In this document: positions 50,340 to 59,656 of the stretch, piece by piece
Numbering within the stretch: the first letter of the stretch is position 1
Layout of the letters: each line of letters opens with the position of its first letter
Assembly: GCF_034344865.1 (NCBI RefSeq)
Contig: NZ_CP133774.1
Location: forward strand, 2,542,001-2,606,000
Length of the DNA stretch: 64,000 bases
From: Pseudomonas sp. 10S4
GTDB taxonomy: Bacteria; Pseudomonadota; Gammaproteobacteria; Pseudomonadales; Pseudomonadaceae
Direction: 5' to 3'
Position numbers and translations under genes: made by a program
Notes under the pieces: model-generated
The model's database searches: none
Seen by the model: only the letters and a program-made list of their open reading frames with translations
Told to the model about the DNA's origin: nothing

Positions 50340-50565
50340 CCTGTGGGAGCGAGCCTGCTCGCGAAGATGGCGGCACATACAAAATGGATGTGACTGACAA
50401 ACCGCATTCGCGAGCAAGCCCGCTCCCACAGGGGGATGTTTGTCGCCTACAAATCTTGTGTTCACTGAAGAGCAAATGTGGGAGCGGGCTTGCTCGCGAA
50501 GACGGCAGCACATCCAACAGTGATGTGACTGACAGACCGCTTTCGCGAGCAAGCCCGCTCCCTCA
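50340..50565. repeat. Two successive REPINs
   Basis: Pair one is about 50340-50435 and pair two about 50475-50565. Each is TGTGGGAGCGRGCTTGCTCG (first with GAGCCTGC) facing its inverted copy, and both have spacers containing CACAT and ATGTGACTGACA. They fill the 368-bp gap between the DUF4136 genes and tadG. Confidence 0.88.
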
Positions 50566-50679
50566 TTGGTTTTGTGTCGTCGGAACTGGCGAGTTGCCAG
50601 CAGCCTTGTCAACCCTTGTCTACACTGCACTTCACCATTGGAGGCCGCACTCGGTAGTGCGCCGGCGAAGGAGTGCGCG

Positions 50680-52664
50680 ATGCCGCAGTTTCGCAGTCCT
50701 GCCCGGCAACGGGGGCTATCGGGTTGATGGCTGCCGCGACCCTCAGCCTGGCAATTGTGTTGATGTTGCTGGTGGTCGATACCGGCCGTCTCTACATGGA
50801 ACAGCGCAAGTTGCAGCGCGTGGTGGACACCGCCGCCCTTGAGGCCGTCAGTCGCGGTGGCAATTGCCTGCCAGGTCTGACGGCGGCCAGTTACGCCGGC
50901 CAAAGTGCCACCCGCAATGGCTACACCGTCGATGCCACCGACACCCTTGTCACTACGTGCGGCAGCTTACTCACCGCCAACACCGGGCTGCGCACGTTCA
51001 CCGTTGATGCCACGCAATCGGCTGCTATCAAAGTAGTCGCCAGCCGCACCGTCACCACCAGTTTTGCCGGCGGCGTGCAGGCGCTGTTTTCCGGGACGCC
51101 GGTCAGCCTCAACACCACGCTCAATGCCTCGGCCGTAGCGGCTCAGCCGCAACCGCCCATTGCGCAACTGAACATTCGCAGCAACCTGGTCAGCATCAGC
51201 ACCTCCCAGTCGAACATCCTCAACCCGCTGTTTTCCGGACTGCTGGGCGGCAACGTCAGCGTGACGGCGCTGGGCTGGACCGGGCTGCTCAACACCAACA
51301 TCAACCTGCTCAGCTACCTGAATCAGTTGGCGATCAACCTCAATGTGGCGGCGGGCAATTACACTCAGTTGCTCAATACCCAAGTCACCGCGACTCAACT
51401 GATTCAGGCTGCAGCGACGGTGGTCCAGCTCAATGGCGCGACGGCGGATGTAATGACCGCGCTGGGCAATCTGCAACTGGCGGCGAACAACAGTGTCCCG
51501 CTCACGCTGGGGCAGATTTTGCAGCTGCAAACCGGCACCACAGCGGCGGGCCTGGATGCCAATCTGCAATTGCTGCAATTGATTCAGGGCGTGGTACAAC
51601 TGGCCAATAGCAAAAGCGCAGTGGCCGCGACCTTGCCGATCAGCGTATTGGGGCTGGCCAACTTCACGGTGCGGGTCAAGGTGATTGAGCCACCGCAGTT
51701 CTCCGCCATCGGGAACCCGGCGCTGGCGGTGCTCAACCCGACGGGGCCGAACAGGATTTATGTGCGTACCGCCCAGGTGCGCACGATGTTGTCGGTGAAC
51801 CTGCCCGGCGTGAGTGGATTGAGCAGCGCAGTGCTGGGGATGGTGGGCGGACTGACCCCGGTACTCAACGGGGTGCTGAGTCTGAATCTGGCCACCGCGT
51901 TCAACTCGGTCTTCTGCCTGCTCGGTGCCGGCTGCCAACAACTGGACCCCTTGATCCTGCCATCCCCCGAAATCGATATCAGCCTGGATGCCGGCGGCGC
52001 CAATAGTTACGTCACTGCCTACAGTTGCCCGGTCGGTGGTACCACGGGCACCAAAAGCCTGACCGCACACACCACCACCTCGATAGCCGACCTCAGAGTG
52101 GGCAAGATCGATCCCGTCGCTGCTTTTTCCTCCACAGCCGAGCCGACGGTCACGCCGCTGCCGTTGATTGATCTCGGCACCGTCACCTGTCACAAGATTT
52201 TATTGATCGGCGGCACCTGTGACGAGTCCACTCATGTGCCGTTTGCCGCTGGCGGCATCGGGATCATGGTCAACACCAGCGTCGGGCAAAATACCCAGGA
52301 CCTGGTGTTCTCCAGTACCACGCCTTTCGCGACCCCGGCTAATCTCAAGTTGCCGCCGAGCATCATCTCCGCCGCCCCCACCAACAACATCGTCGGCAGC
52401 CTTTCGAATACGCTGACGGGCATCAGTGTGAATGCCTATCAACCTGTGAGTAGCAATCTGCTGGGAAGCATCATTAGCACTGCTGCCAGCGCCATCAGCG
52501 GTGTCACCACGCTACTGGTGCCGGTGATCACCAACCTGCTGAGCCCGCTGCTGGATCCGCTGCTCAACAACCTGCTGAGCGCCCTGGGCATCAACCTGAT
52601 GGATGTAGACGTCGGCGCCAACATGACCTGCGGCCAGACCGGCGTGGCCTATCTGGTGATTTAG
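50680..52664 (+). CDS. tadG: TadG-like pilus-assembly-associated protein (start region interrupted)
   Basis: This protein of about 660 aa is a minor-pilin-like component of the Tad (Flp) pilus system. AAGGAG precedes the ATG at 50680, which reads MPQFRSPARQRG and then breaks at the G5 run 50711-50715. One more G gives RQRGAIGLMAAATLSLAIVL, the TadE/TadG-type transmembrane helix followed by VDTGRLYMEQRKLQRVVDTA. Without repair, a GTG at 50673 would give a poorer N-terminus. The rest is a long, repetitive, Asn/Ser/Thr/Ala-rich extracytoplasmic domain. The gene is convergent with pprA, overlapping by 4 bp. Confidence 0.85.
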
Positions 52665-55408
52665 ACGTCGAGCACAATCGGCAACTCGATACAGAACCGT
52701 GCGCCTTCCACCGAGTTGGAAACACTCAGGTGTCCGCCCATGTTCTCGACAATGCCGTAACTCACCGACAAGCCGAGCCCGGTGCCGACGCCCACCGGTT
52801 TGGTGGTGAAGAACGGCTCGAAAATCCGCTCCAGCAAGCGCGGGTCAATCCCGCCGCCGTTGTCCTCGACCCACAGTCGCACCGAACATTCGTCGCGTTC
52901 GGCGTATACCGAAATCCACGGTTTGAACTCACGGCCGGCGTCGCGCTTGCTCAGCAGCGCATCCCGGGCGTTGACCATCAGGTTGATCAACACTTGTTCA
53001 AGCTGATCGACATAGCCACGCACCTGGACCTCGAAACCGGTCTCGCTGACACGCAGTTCCACGCCTTTACCGCGCATGCCTTCGGCCAGCAGCGACAGCG
53101 TGCCTTCAATGGCCGTGGCTGGATTGAACGGCTGCTGCTCGACCTCTGAGCGCCGGCCGAACACCCGCATATGGTCAACCACCCGCGCCGCGCGCTGGAC
53201 CTGCGTGTCGATGCGGTTGAGCTTGTCGGTCAGGTAATCAATCTGCACGTCGCCACTACTCAGGCGTTTGAGCACATTGACGATGGCCATGCGCATCACG
53301 TTCAGCGGCTGGTTGATTTCATGGGCCAGGCCGGTGGCCATTTCGCCGAGGGTGGCCATTTTTGCGCTTTGCGTGAGTTGCTGCTGCGTGCGGCGCACTT
53401 CGGTGTTGTCGCGGCCCACCGCTTGTACTTCGATCAGTTGCCCCAACTCATCGAACACCCCGCGATCCGACCAGACCCACCAGGCGTGCTCGCGCCCCGG
53501 TAATTGCAGGTTGATTTCGGCGGTGCTGACTGGCTGCTCCGGGGTCAACGAACTCAGCCGCTGCACGAACGTCTCGCGTTGTTCGTCGGACATCCATTCG
53601 CCCAGATTAATCCCCGGCAACTGCTCCGGGGCGCACTCCAGGTACATCGCCAACGGCCGATTGCCAAATGTCAGGGTCAGGTCCGGGCGATAACGGCAGA
53701 TCATCGCCGGCGAGTCTTCCACCAGAATCCGGTAGCGCTCTTCGCTTTGCCTGACCTGCTCGGCGGCCAGGGTCGCCTCGGTGACATCCAGCCACAGCCC
53801 GACGGCTTCTACCGGCAGGCCGAGGTCATCGCGCAATAGTTTTGCTTCGTCGAGCAGCCAGTGGTAATCGCCCCGGCTGTCGCGCAGTCGGTAGCGGGCA
53901 CGTACCGAACCCTCGCGCAGCAGCTGTCGGGTGCGTTCGAAGTACAGGTCGCGATCGTCGGGATGGACCCGCTCCACCAACGCGGTAGTGGTGCAGTCGT
54001 CCAGACTCCAGCCCAGTAAAGGTTGCAGGCTGGCACTGAAAAATGCCGGTTGCAGCGCGCCTTCGACGTAGTGCTGCACATAGATCACTGCTGGCGAACT
54101 GGCGATCAGGTTATCGAGACGGGCGTGAGCGGTAGCGGCGATTTGTTGCTGGTTCTTGATGTCACTGATATCGAGCATGAAACCCACCAGCCGCCGGTGC
54201 TCGCCGGTGCCCGTGACCTGGCCTTGAAGGCGATACCACAGGGGATGTTTCCAGTCATCAGGGCTGTGCAAACGCACACACAAGGTCAAGGCTTCGCCCT
54301 GCTGTTGCAGGGCTTGCAGGCGACTGTGCAATTCATCTCGATCAGCGCGATGAAACCGCGCCAGCCACTGTTCCCGCGTCAGTGACGCAGCGTCCAGTTG
54401 CAAGGCTGCGGCCAGGGATGGCGCCAGATGGACGTCATTGCCGACGATTTCCCACCAGCCGGTACCCAGCAGCGTTTGCAATGATTCCAGACGCTCCAGT
54501 TGCTGGTGATGCTGCTGTTCACGCAAGCGACCGAGCAACGGACCTGCCAGCGCACTGACCAACAGTAACCAGTCACGATCGGACAGGTACGGCGCGCCAT
54601 CATTGATCGGGTAAAACCCGCACAGCAACCAGGCAACCACGCCCCGGTCATCGGCATAGGGCACGACGAAACCTTCGCTGTTGCCGAACGTGGCCTGCAC
54701 TCGGGAGTGTTCGTCGAGGCCGTGATGAATGCCGACGTGTTGCGGCGCGGTGCCGTTCAAACTGTCGAGGGCCGTGCCAAGGTACTGGCCGTCATGCCAC
54801 AGCGCCGGTGCATCGTGGGCGTGATGTTGGCGATGGATTTTCCAGCCCTGTGCCTGTTCGTCGAGCACCGCCAGGGCGAGACAGGGGATGTGCCAGCGCT
54901 GGGCGATGGCCTGTAATTGCTCGTCGACGATCACCGGCAGCCGCGCCAGGCTACAGGCGCGCAACTGTTCGCTGATCTGCCCGGCGAGCGTTTGGCAGGC
55001 CTCACGACTGCGTGATTGCTGGCGCTCGAGCAACAGGTCGGCGATGTCTATCAGTTGCATCCGCCAGCCATTGCCCAAGGGCTGAACCCAGCCCCGCAGG
55101 TGCAGTGTCTGGTCGCCGAGGCCGGGGAAGTCGAGGTCAAGGCTTTGGCCCTGCCATTCCACCGGTCGGCCCTCTATCGCCAGGGTGCTATGGGGCTGCA
55201 CATAGCGGTGGAGCGGGAGAGGCTGGTCATGGGGTGGTTGTTGCGCCAGCAAATTGCGCAGTGGGCCGGCGACTTGCAAGACGCCGCCGTCGGCATCCAG
55301 GTGCAAATGCAAACCAAGGGGCGGCGAGCCAAGGTGATCGGGCAGGTCGGTGGCGGCGGTTGGCGCGCGTTTGAGCAAACGCCCGAAGAGTTTGTCCCCC
55401 GAATTCAA
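52661..55408 (-). CDS. pprA: PprA two-component sensor kinase
   Basis: PprA is the histidine kinase that controls the response regulator PprB and thereby Tad pili, BapA-type adhesins and chaperone-usher fimbriae in P. aeruginosa. I start it at TTG 55408, which overlaps the preceding stop (TTGA) and gives 915 aa, close to the PAO1 protein as I recall it. The protein has a PAS-like N-terminus, a GAF-like region (about 190-340), three PAS/PAC units (about 370-730), then a HisKA domain [20 protein letters not shown] and an ATPase with ENDG-type [20 protein letters not shown] and [11 protein letters not shown]. No transmembrane segment is visible, so it is cytoplasmic. Confidence 0.88.
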   Translation of the reverse strand: MNSGDKLFGRLLKRAPTAATDLPDHLGSPPLGLHLHLDADGGVLQVAGPLRNLLAQQPPHDQPLPLHRYVQPHSTLAIEGRPVEWQGQSLDLDFPGLGDQTLHLRGWVQPLGNGWRMQLIDIADLLLERQQSRSREACQTLAGQISEQLRACSLARLPVIVDEQLQAIAQRWHIPCLALAVLDEQAQGWKIHRQHHAHDAPALWHDGQYLGTALDSLNGTAPQHVGIHHGLDEHSRVQATFGNSEGFVVPYADDRGVVAWLLCGFYPINDGAPYLSDRDWLLLVSALAGPLLGRLREQQHHQQLERLESLQTLLGTGWWEIVGNDVHLAPSLAAALQLDAASLTREQWLARFHRADRDELHSRLQALQQQGEALTLCVRLHSPDDWKHPLWYRLQGQVTGTGEHRRLVGFMLDISDIKNQQQIAATAHARLDNLIASSPAVIYVQHYVEGALQPAFFSASLQPLLGWSLDDCTTTALVERVHPDDRDLYFERTRQLLREGSVRARYRLRDSRGDYHWLLDEAKLLRDDLGLPVEAVGLWLDVTEATLAAEQVRQSEERYRILVEDSPAMICRYRPDLTLTFGNRPLAMYLECAPEQLPGINLGEWMSDEQRETFVQRLSSLTPEQPVSTAEINLQLPGREHAWWVWSDRGVFDELGQLIEVQAVGRDNTEVRRTQQQLTQSAKMATLGEMATGLAHEINQPLNVMRMAIVNVLKRLSSGDVQIDYLTDKLNRIDTQVQRAARVVDHMRVFGRRSEVEQQPFNPATAIEGTLSLLAEGMRGKGVELRVSETGFEVQVRGYVDQLEQVLINLMVNARDALLSKRDAGREFKPWISVYAERDECSVRLWVEDNGGGIDPRLLERIFEPFFTTKPVGVGTGLGLSVSYGIVENMGGHLSVSNSVEGARFCIELPIVLDV

Positions 55409-55857
55409 AATTGAAGGCTCGATGACGCCGTGAGATAGGGCGGCAAATTGGGCACCGCCCCCACCCCCGGCAACACCAGAAACGGAATCACTTGGTTGAG
55501 CTTGCTCACGGGGTATTTGACGGTGACGGTCAGCGTGCCATTGGTGCCTTTGGTGGGATCGTAAACGGCGCTGGTGTCGACACCGACCACCAGGTTCAAC
55601 GGGGGGCACCCATGACAACTGCTGAGTCAGCGTGGCGTTCGCGGTAGTTACCAGCACGGTGGCATAGCTGGGCGTGGTGGGGTCTATCGCAACACTGCGG
55701 CGCACCGCTTCAGAGGTGGCTTCGTTGAACGACTGCATCAGCACAAACGGCAGGCTGTAGCTGACCAGGCCATAAAACACGGCAAAAAAACCACGAACAC
55801 CAAGGCGAATTCAATCGCCACGGCGCCTTTCTGCGATTTAGGGAGGCCTGCTTTCAT
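55405..55857 (-). CDS. TadE/TadF-like pseudopilin (two frame breaks)
   Basis: A protein of about 150 aa beginning MKAGLPKSQKGAVAIEFALV, the prepilin-like TadE N-terminus with its transmembrane helix. The frame breaks at A7 55784-55790 (one base short; repair gives VVFFAVFYGLVSYS) and again at G6 55601-55606 (one base too many; repair gives WVPPLNLVVGVD). The two cancel out, so total length stays in phase. The C-terminal part reads LTVTVKYPVSKLNQVIPFLV. It corresponds to PA4294 beside pprA. Read as one frame it falsely fuses to pprA. Confidence 0.82.
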
Positions 55858-55932
55858 GACTGCGTCTACCCTGACTGGCACTGCGTAGTATCAGCATAGA
55901 ATCATTCAGCAAAAACGGACGGTTTTTACCGG

Positions 55933-56403
55933 ATGCAGAGTTTTGTCCTATTTATATGGCTGGCGTTGTGCGCTGCGCAGGATGCACGGGAGCGGCGCAT
56001 CGCCAATGCCTTGACCCTGGGGGTTGGCGCGCTGGCGCTGGTGTACCTGCTTTGGACCGGCAACACTTGGATGGGCGCCGAGGCGCGGCAGGGTGGCTGG
56101 GCCTTTTTGCTGGCGTTGGCATTCACTTTGCCGGGCTACGTCATGGGCAGGATGGGGGCCGGGGATGTGAAACTTATGACAGCTCTGGGCCTTGCGACGG
56201 ACGGCATTTTCGTCCTCTACGTATTTATTGGCGCCGCCGTGACCAGCGTGGTCTGGTTGCTACTGGCGCCAAGAGTCTGGTTGCATATGAGTCAAGGACT
56301 TAAAGAACGTCTTCGATATATGGCGCCTGGAGCGTCAAAAAAGCCGCCATTTGCGCCGTTCGTGTTCGCGGGTGCTCTGGCAGCACTGTGCTGGATCCAT
56401 TAG
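55933..56403 (+). CDS. fppA: Flp prepilin peptidase FppA (TadV)
   Basis: FppA (156 aa) is the A24-family aspartic peptidase that processes Flp pilin and TadE/F pseudopilins. Two catalytic aspartates are expected: one in LCAAQDARERRIANALTLG (Asp17 context) and one in MGRMGAGDVKLMTALGLA, the GxGD motif (about 70-87). Several membrane helices fill the rest. It lies between the divergent tadE/F and the pprB gene as in PAO1. Confidence 0.92.
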   Translation: MQSFVLFIWLALCAAQDARERRIANALTLGVGALALVYLLWTGNTWMGAEARQGGWAFLLALAFTLPGYVMGRMGAGDVKLMTALGLATDGIFVLYVFIGAAVTSVVWLLLAPRVWLHMSQGLKERLRYMAPGASKKPPFAPFVFAGALAALCWIH

Positions 56404-56526
56404 TCGTGAAGCGCCACTAGTCCTATGTACATAGTCGGAAAGTGCGTCTACTTTCAAATGACTGGTTATACAGCCAAAGGCTGGCGGTACAGGAATGGTC
56501 AGCTTGACCTTGGCATGGAGTGGCAC

Positions 56527-57315
56527 GTGAACAAAGTGACGTCTGCGGTAAAAGTCCTTGTGGTTGACGATCAGCCGTTGATTGTCGAAGAACTGTGTGA
56601 ATTCCTTGAGAGCAGCGGTTATCGCTGTGTTCCGTGCGAATCCAGTCAGCAGGCGGTCGAGCGCTTCAGTGAAGACGCCGAGATCGGTCTGGTGCTGTGT
56701 GATTTGCACATGCCGGGTATGGATGGCATTCAACTGGTGCTGGAACTGCAGCGGCTGGCCGGCAAGGAGCGGGCGTTCGAGGCGATCATGCTGACCGGTC
56801 GCGCCGACAAGCAGGACGTGATCAAGGCGTTGCGCGCCGGGATCGCTGATTACTATCAAAAGCCGATTGATCTGAATGAGTTGCTCGAGGGTTTGCAGCG
56901 CCAGGAAGTTGTCCTGCAAGAACGGCAGAAGAGTGTGCAACTGGGGCATTTGAATCAGAAGCTGCAGTTTCTTTCCGAATCCATTGATGATCTTTACCAG
57001 GACCTGGACAAGGTGCGGCGTAGTCCTGCTGCGTCTTCTCGTGGTGTTTCGGGTGAAGAGGTCGGCGAGACGGACCGGTTGGAGATCCCGGCGATTTTCA
57101 ATCAGTTGTCGCCTCGGCAGTTGGATGTGGCGCGGTTGGTGGGCAAGGGGCAGACCAATTATCAGATTGCCTGTGAGTTGGGGATTACCGAGAACACGGT
57201 GAAGCTGTATGTGTCGCAGGTTTTGCGGTTGACGCATATGCATAATCGGACGCAATTGGCTTTGGCGCTTTCTCCCAGTAGTTCTTTGGTTCGGCAGCGG
57301 GTTATTGCGCATTGA
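56527..57315 (+). CDS. pprB: PprB response regulator
   Basis: PprB activates the Tad locus on phosphorylation by PprA. The protein is 262 aa from the GTG at 56527, which has GGAG six bases upstream; an in-frame ATG 12 bases earlier is possible. The receiver domain shows VLVVDDQPLIVEELCEFLES, the phospho-acceptor VLCDLHMPGMDG and YYQKPIDLNELL. A helical linker (about 130-185) is followed by a LuxR-type helix-turn-helix: LSPRQLDVARLVGKGQTNYQ and GITENTVKLYVSQVLR. The 123-bp region upstream probably holds its promoter. Confidence 0.92.
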   Translation: MNKVTSAVKVLVVDDQPLIVEELCEFLESSGYRCVPCESSQQAVERFSEDAEIGLVLCDLHMPGMDGIQLVLELQRLAGKERAFEAIMLTGRADKQDVIKALRAGIADYYQKPIDLNELLEGLQRQEVVLQERQKSVQLGHLNQKLQFLSESIDDLYQDLDKVRRSPAASSRGVSGEEVGETDRLEIPAIFNQLSPRQLDVARLVGKGQTNYQIACELGITENTVKLYVSQVLRLTHMHNRTQLALALSPSSSLVRQRVIAH

Positions 57316-57384
57316 GCCTTTGGTCTTGGCGGCCTTTGGGCCGACCATGTTCTTGGTGGTTGAGTACATATCCGTTGCTGCGGT

Positions 57385-57700
57385 AGCGGCTACTTAGGGT
57401 TTCGCCCTTACGGCGAGGCACTTTTTTCAAACGCCAAAAAAGTACCCAAAAAGGCTCGCCCCGGCGTCCGGCCCCTCGCCTAGGCTCGGCGTGCCTTCGT
57501 TCCGGTATTCATCTGGGGGCATCGCCTACGGTCTGCTTCGCGACGACCTCCTCTCGATGTGTGCGGCTTCGCCGCACGGCGCTACGCGCCCACCCCCCAG
57601 ATGAACACCTCCACTCAGCCTCCCGAAGGGGCGGGTAGAGCAAGATCAAGAGCAGGCGAGCTAACGCTCGGCCTAATGAGTGGTGAGGAGCGGTGCGGTG
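57385..57700. repeat. Dispersed non-coding Pseudomonas repeat with nested palindromes
   Basis: This GC-rich block contains TTCATCTGGGGG (57508-57519) and its exact inverse CCCCCAGATGAA (57594-57605), with an inner hairpin GTGCGGCTTCGCCGCAC. It opens with TTTCAAACGCCAAAAAAG, a string I know from many Pseudomonas intergenic regions. Short ORFs here run on both strands over the palindromes and I treat them as spurious. It begins the 1001-bp gap between pprB and the DUF6124-like gene. Confidence 0.7.
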
Positions 57701-57727
57701 TATGCCGCTCTGCTTTTGATTCTGCTT

Positions 57728-57975
57728 TTGTAGGAGCGAGGCTTGCCCGCGAAGGCGGCCTGACAGCCGACCTATCGCTCCCGGATGCACTCGGTCCAAT
57801 TGTGGGAGCTGGCTTGCCTGCGAAGGCGGCCTGCCAGCCAGCCAACCCATCTCTATTGGATGCACTCAGTCCAATTGTGGGAGCGAGGCTTGCCCGCGAA
57901 GGCGGCCTGACAGCCGACCTATCTCTTTCGGATGCACTCAGTCCTATTGTGGGAGCGAGCCTGCTCGCGAAGACG
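57728..57975. repeat. Tandem array of four REP units
   Basis: Four GTRGGAGC-GGCTTGCC/T-GCGAAG units occur in the same orientation, about 75-90 bp apart. They are linked by a repeated spacer (GGCGGCCTGACAGCCGACCT, then GGATGCACTCAGTCC). Units two to four differ by a few substitutions. The array is direct, unlike the inverted REPINs elsewhere in the window. Confidence 0.85.
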
Positions 57976-58182
57976 CCCTAACTAACGACGATGTTTAACG
58001 GTCGGTAAAATTTTCAGAACCGTCCCACAAGGTTTTCAGGTTGCCTGTCGGACGCGGTATCTCTAGCCTTTTGTCTGTCGCTGACACATTCAGCGATCGG
58101 GCTGTCGCGGCCTGAATTAATCTACTTGGTGCATAATCACCGCCCTCAACCGACAGCCTCCGGTGCCTGTCGTTTGATCTAT

Positions 58183-58259
58183 GGTGGCTGTGCGCGGGAT
58201 ACCTTCGGGTATGCCGGGTTGCCAAGTACCGGTCCGCGACCCCGCGTACAGCTGCCACC
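58183..58259 (+). ncRNA. Structured leader RNA element before the DUF6124-like gene
   Basis: GGTGGC (58183-58188) pairs with GCCACC (58254-58259). The stem continues TGT/ACA and GCGCGGG/CCCGCGT with one wobble and a GCU bulge. Inside lies an ATACC-TTCG-GGTAT hairpin with a UUCG tetraloop (58199-58212), then a second region CCGG..CCGG able to fold back. It ends 57 bp before the small ORF. I recall similar leaders before small ORFs of this type in other Pseudomonas; no ligand or function is known to me. Confidence 0.6.
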
Positions 58260-58316
58260 CTTTGATCGCTGTCGCGGCGGTCAGTGGTAGCTCCGTTTTC
58301 TACTTGGAGTCTCACC

Positions 58317-58568
58317 ATGTTCAAACCTACCCCCAATCCCCCTGCCTCCCGCAAACCCAGCACGATGTTCATGATCGTCCCCGAAGTGGACACAGAAAGC
58401 CTGCTAGCCCACACCTGTGAGTCCCTGGCCTCGGCGAGTGTCATGGCCAGTGATTTTGCCGCGCGCTTGCAAGGTCCCGACCGGCATACGGCGATGGCGC
58501 TTCAGCAGATTGTCATGCTGGCTGAGTTGGCGGTGAATCGGGCGCTGGATAACGTCGATCCTGCATAG
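58317..58568 (+). CDS. Small DUF6124-like Pseudomonas protein
   Basis: This 83-aa cytoplasmic protein begins MFKPTPNPPASRKPSTMFMI and continues VDTESLLAHTCESLASASVM, typical of the small Pseudomonas DUF6124/DUF3077-type hypothetical proteins (family name recalled, moderate certainty). It is helical after residue 28 with no signal peptide. TTGGAG upstream of the ATG is a good ribosome binding site. It is preceded by the structured leader and followed by a long hairpin. Confidence 0.75.
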   Translation: MFKPTPNPPASRKPSTMFMIVPEVDTESLLAHTCESLASASVMASDFAARLQGPDRHTAMALQQIVMLAELAVNRALDNVDPA

Positions 58569-58584
58569 ACCGCGTTATCGCTGC

Positions 58585-58621
58585 CCCCTGTAGGTGCTGC
58601 CGAAGGCTGCGCCTACAGGGG
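58585..58621. repeat. Palindromic REP-like hairpin, possible terminator
   Basis: CCCCTGTAGG and CCTACAGGGG pair around TGCTGCCGAAGGCTGCG, which itself folds. It lies between the convergent DUF6124-like and DUF3613 genes. The CTGCCGAAGGCTGCG core is a common Pseudomonas repeat. Confidence 0.75.
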
Positions 58622-58630
58622 ATTATCGAC

Positions 58631-58900
58631 TTAGTTAGTTTTAATCTTGCCCCCTGTATCCGGGTCATACAGGTCCGGGATCTCATACTTGTATTTCTTT
58701 AACCAGCGCTGCATCGCCAGTTCCCGTTCCGCCGCGGTCGCTGTTTGCGGAGTAGGGGAGGCGGCTTTGTTGCTACTTTGCAGTACCAGCCAGCCTTCGG
58801 TTTCCTGTTGTTGCGGCGAGGATGGGCCGGCGTCGATGGCCTGAGCACTTAGTGGCAGGCTCAACAGGCTCAGGCAACACAATCGTTTCAAAGTGTTCAT
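58631..58900 (-). CDS. DUF3613 protein, Tad-locus companion
   Basis: This 89-aa exported protein has a Sec signal (MNTLKRLCCLSLLSLPLSAQA). The mature part includes TEGWLVLQSSNKAASP and ends with RWLKKYKYEIPDLYDPDTGG, the conserved DUF3613 tail. Such small periplasmic proteins accompany tadD in Pseudomonas. It starts 7 bp after tadD's stop and is the last gene of the minus-strand tad operon in this window. Function unknown. Confidence 0.82.
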   Translation of the reverse strand: MNTLKRLCCLSLLSLPLSAQAIDAGPSSPQQQETEGWLVLQSSNKAASPTPQTATAAERELAMQRWLKKYKYEIPDLYDPDTGGKIKTN

Positions 58901-58907
58901 GGCGGCC

Positions 58908-59633
58908 TCACTTGATCGTTAACGGCAGCGGATCGGCCACTACGGCCACCTGGCTGCCGGTAGCGGGTTTGGCATGGACCGACGGGGTCTTGAGTTTTTC
59001 CGCACGCTCCTGGGCGTCGGTGAATTGTTCCGGGCTCAGGTGTGAGCGGCTGACGATTTCGGCGGCTTGTTGCCATTTGTCCTGATACAGCAGCAAGGTC
59101 ACCAGGTTCAGCGAGGCCAGTTGATCGTTTTGCTTGAGTTCGATGGCGGTGAGGAATTCGAAGCGGGCATCTTCCGTGCGCAATTGGTTGAGGTAGACCA
59201 CGCCCAAGTCGTTGCGGATTTTTTCGTCGGTCGGCGCCAGTCGCGCTGCCCGTTGCAGGTGCGCCTGAGCCTGGCCGTTGTCGCCACGAGCCGCGTAGAG
59301 CTGACCCAAACCGTGTTCGGCCTCAGCCGTCAGGCAACTGCCGAGCAGGCTGCGGTATAGCGGTTCGGCTTCGCTGCGGCCCAGCAGGCGATACACCTTG
59401 GCTTTGCGCAAGCGCACTTCGCCGAGGTCGTCCGGCAGGTTTTGCAGATTGGCCAGGCTGGCGTGCAGTTTTCCGTCGTTGACCAGGTCGTCTGCCAGGT
59501 TAAGGGCCAGTTCCTGTTCGGAGCTCAACTTGCTGCAACTGGTGGGACCGGTCAACGCCGCCCACGGTGTCTGGCCGTCAGTGGCGCAACCGCCCAGCAT
59601 TAACAAACTTGCCGCGACAATCAGTGCTTTCAT
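58908..59633 (-). CDS. tadD: TadD pilotin-like TPR lipoprotein
   Basis: TadD (241 aa) is an outer-membrane lipoprotein thought to help RcpA secretin assembly. The start at 59633 gives MKALIVAASLLMLGGCATDG with a clear lipobox. TPR-like helices span about 40-200, including AEHGLGQLYAARGDNGQAQAH and NDLGVVYLNQLRTEDARFEF. An in-frame codon 21 bases upstream is less likely. It follows tadC with 23 bp between. Confidence 0.9.
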   Translation of the reverse strand: MKALIVAASLLMLGGCATDGQTPWAALTGPTSCSKLSSEQELALNLADDLVNDGKLHASLANLQNLPDDLGEVRLRKAKVYRLLGRSEAEPLYRSLLGSCLTAEAEHGLGQLYAARGDNGQAQAHLQRAARLAPTDEKIRNDLGVVYLNQLRTEDARFEFLTAIELKQNDQLASLNLVTLLLYQDKWQQAAEIVSRSHLSPEQFTDAQERAEKLKTPSVHAKPATGSQVAVVADPLPLTIK

Positions 59634-59656
59634 CAAACTCTCTCCGTGAGCCAACG

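Noticed and set aside
52661..55780. One 1039-aa protein fusing a TadE-like N-terminus to a sensor kinase
   Set aside because: Residues after the WVPP motif turn into low-complexity out-of-frame text until about 55408, and the true tadE/F continuation is in another frame. Two genes with an indel explain it better.
57728..57975. CRISPR array
   Set aside because: The regularly spaced units are REP sequences and the spacers are themselves repeated; no cas genes nearby.
57559..57981. Small proteins encoded in the repeat block after pprB
   Set aside because: They run over palindromes and tandem REP units; the translated repeats are by-products of the DNA repeats.
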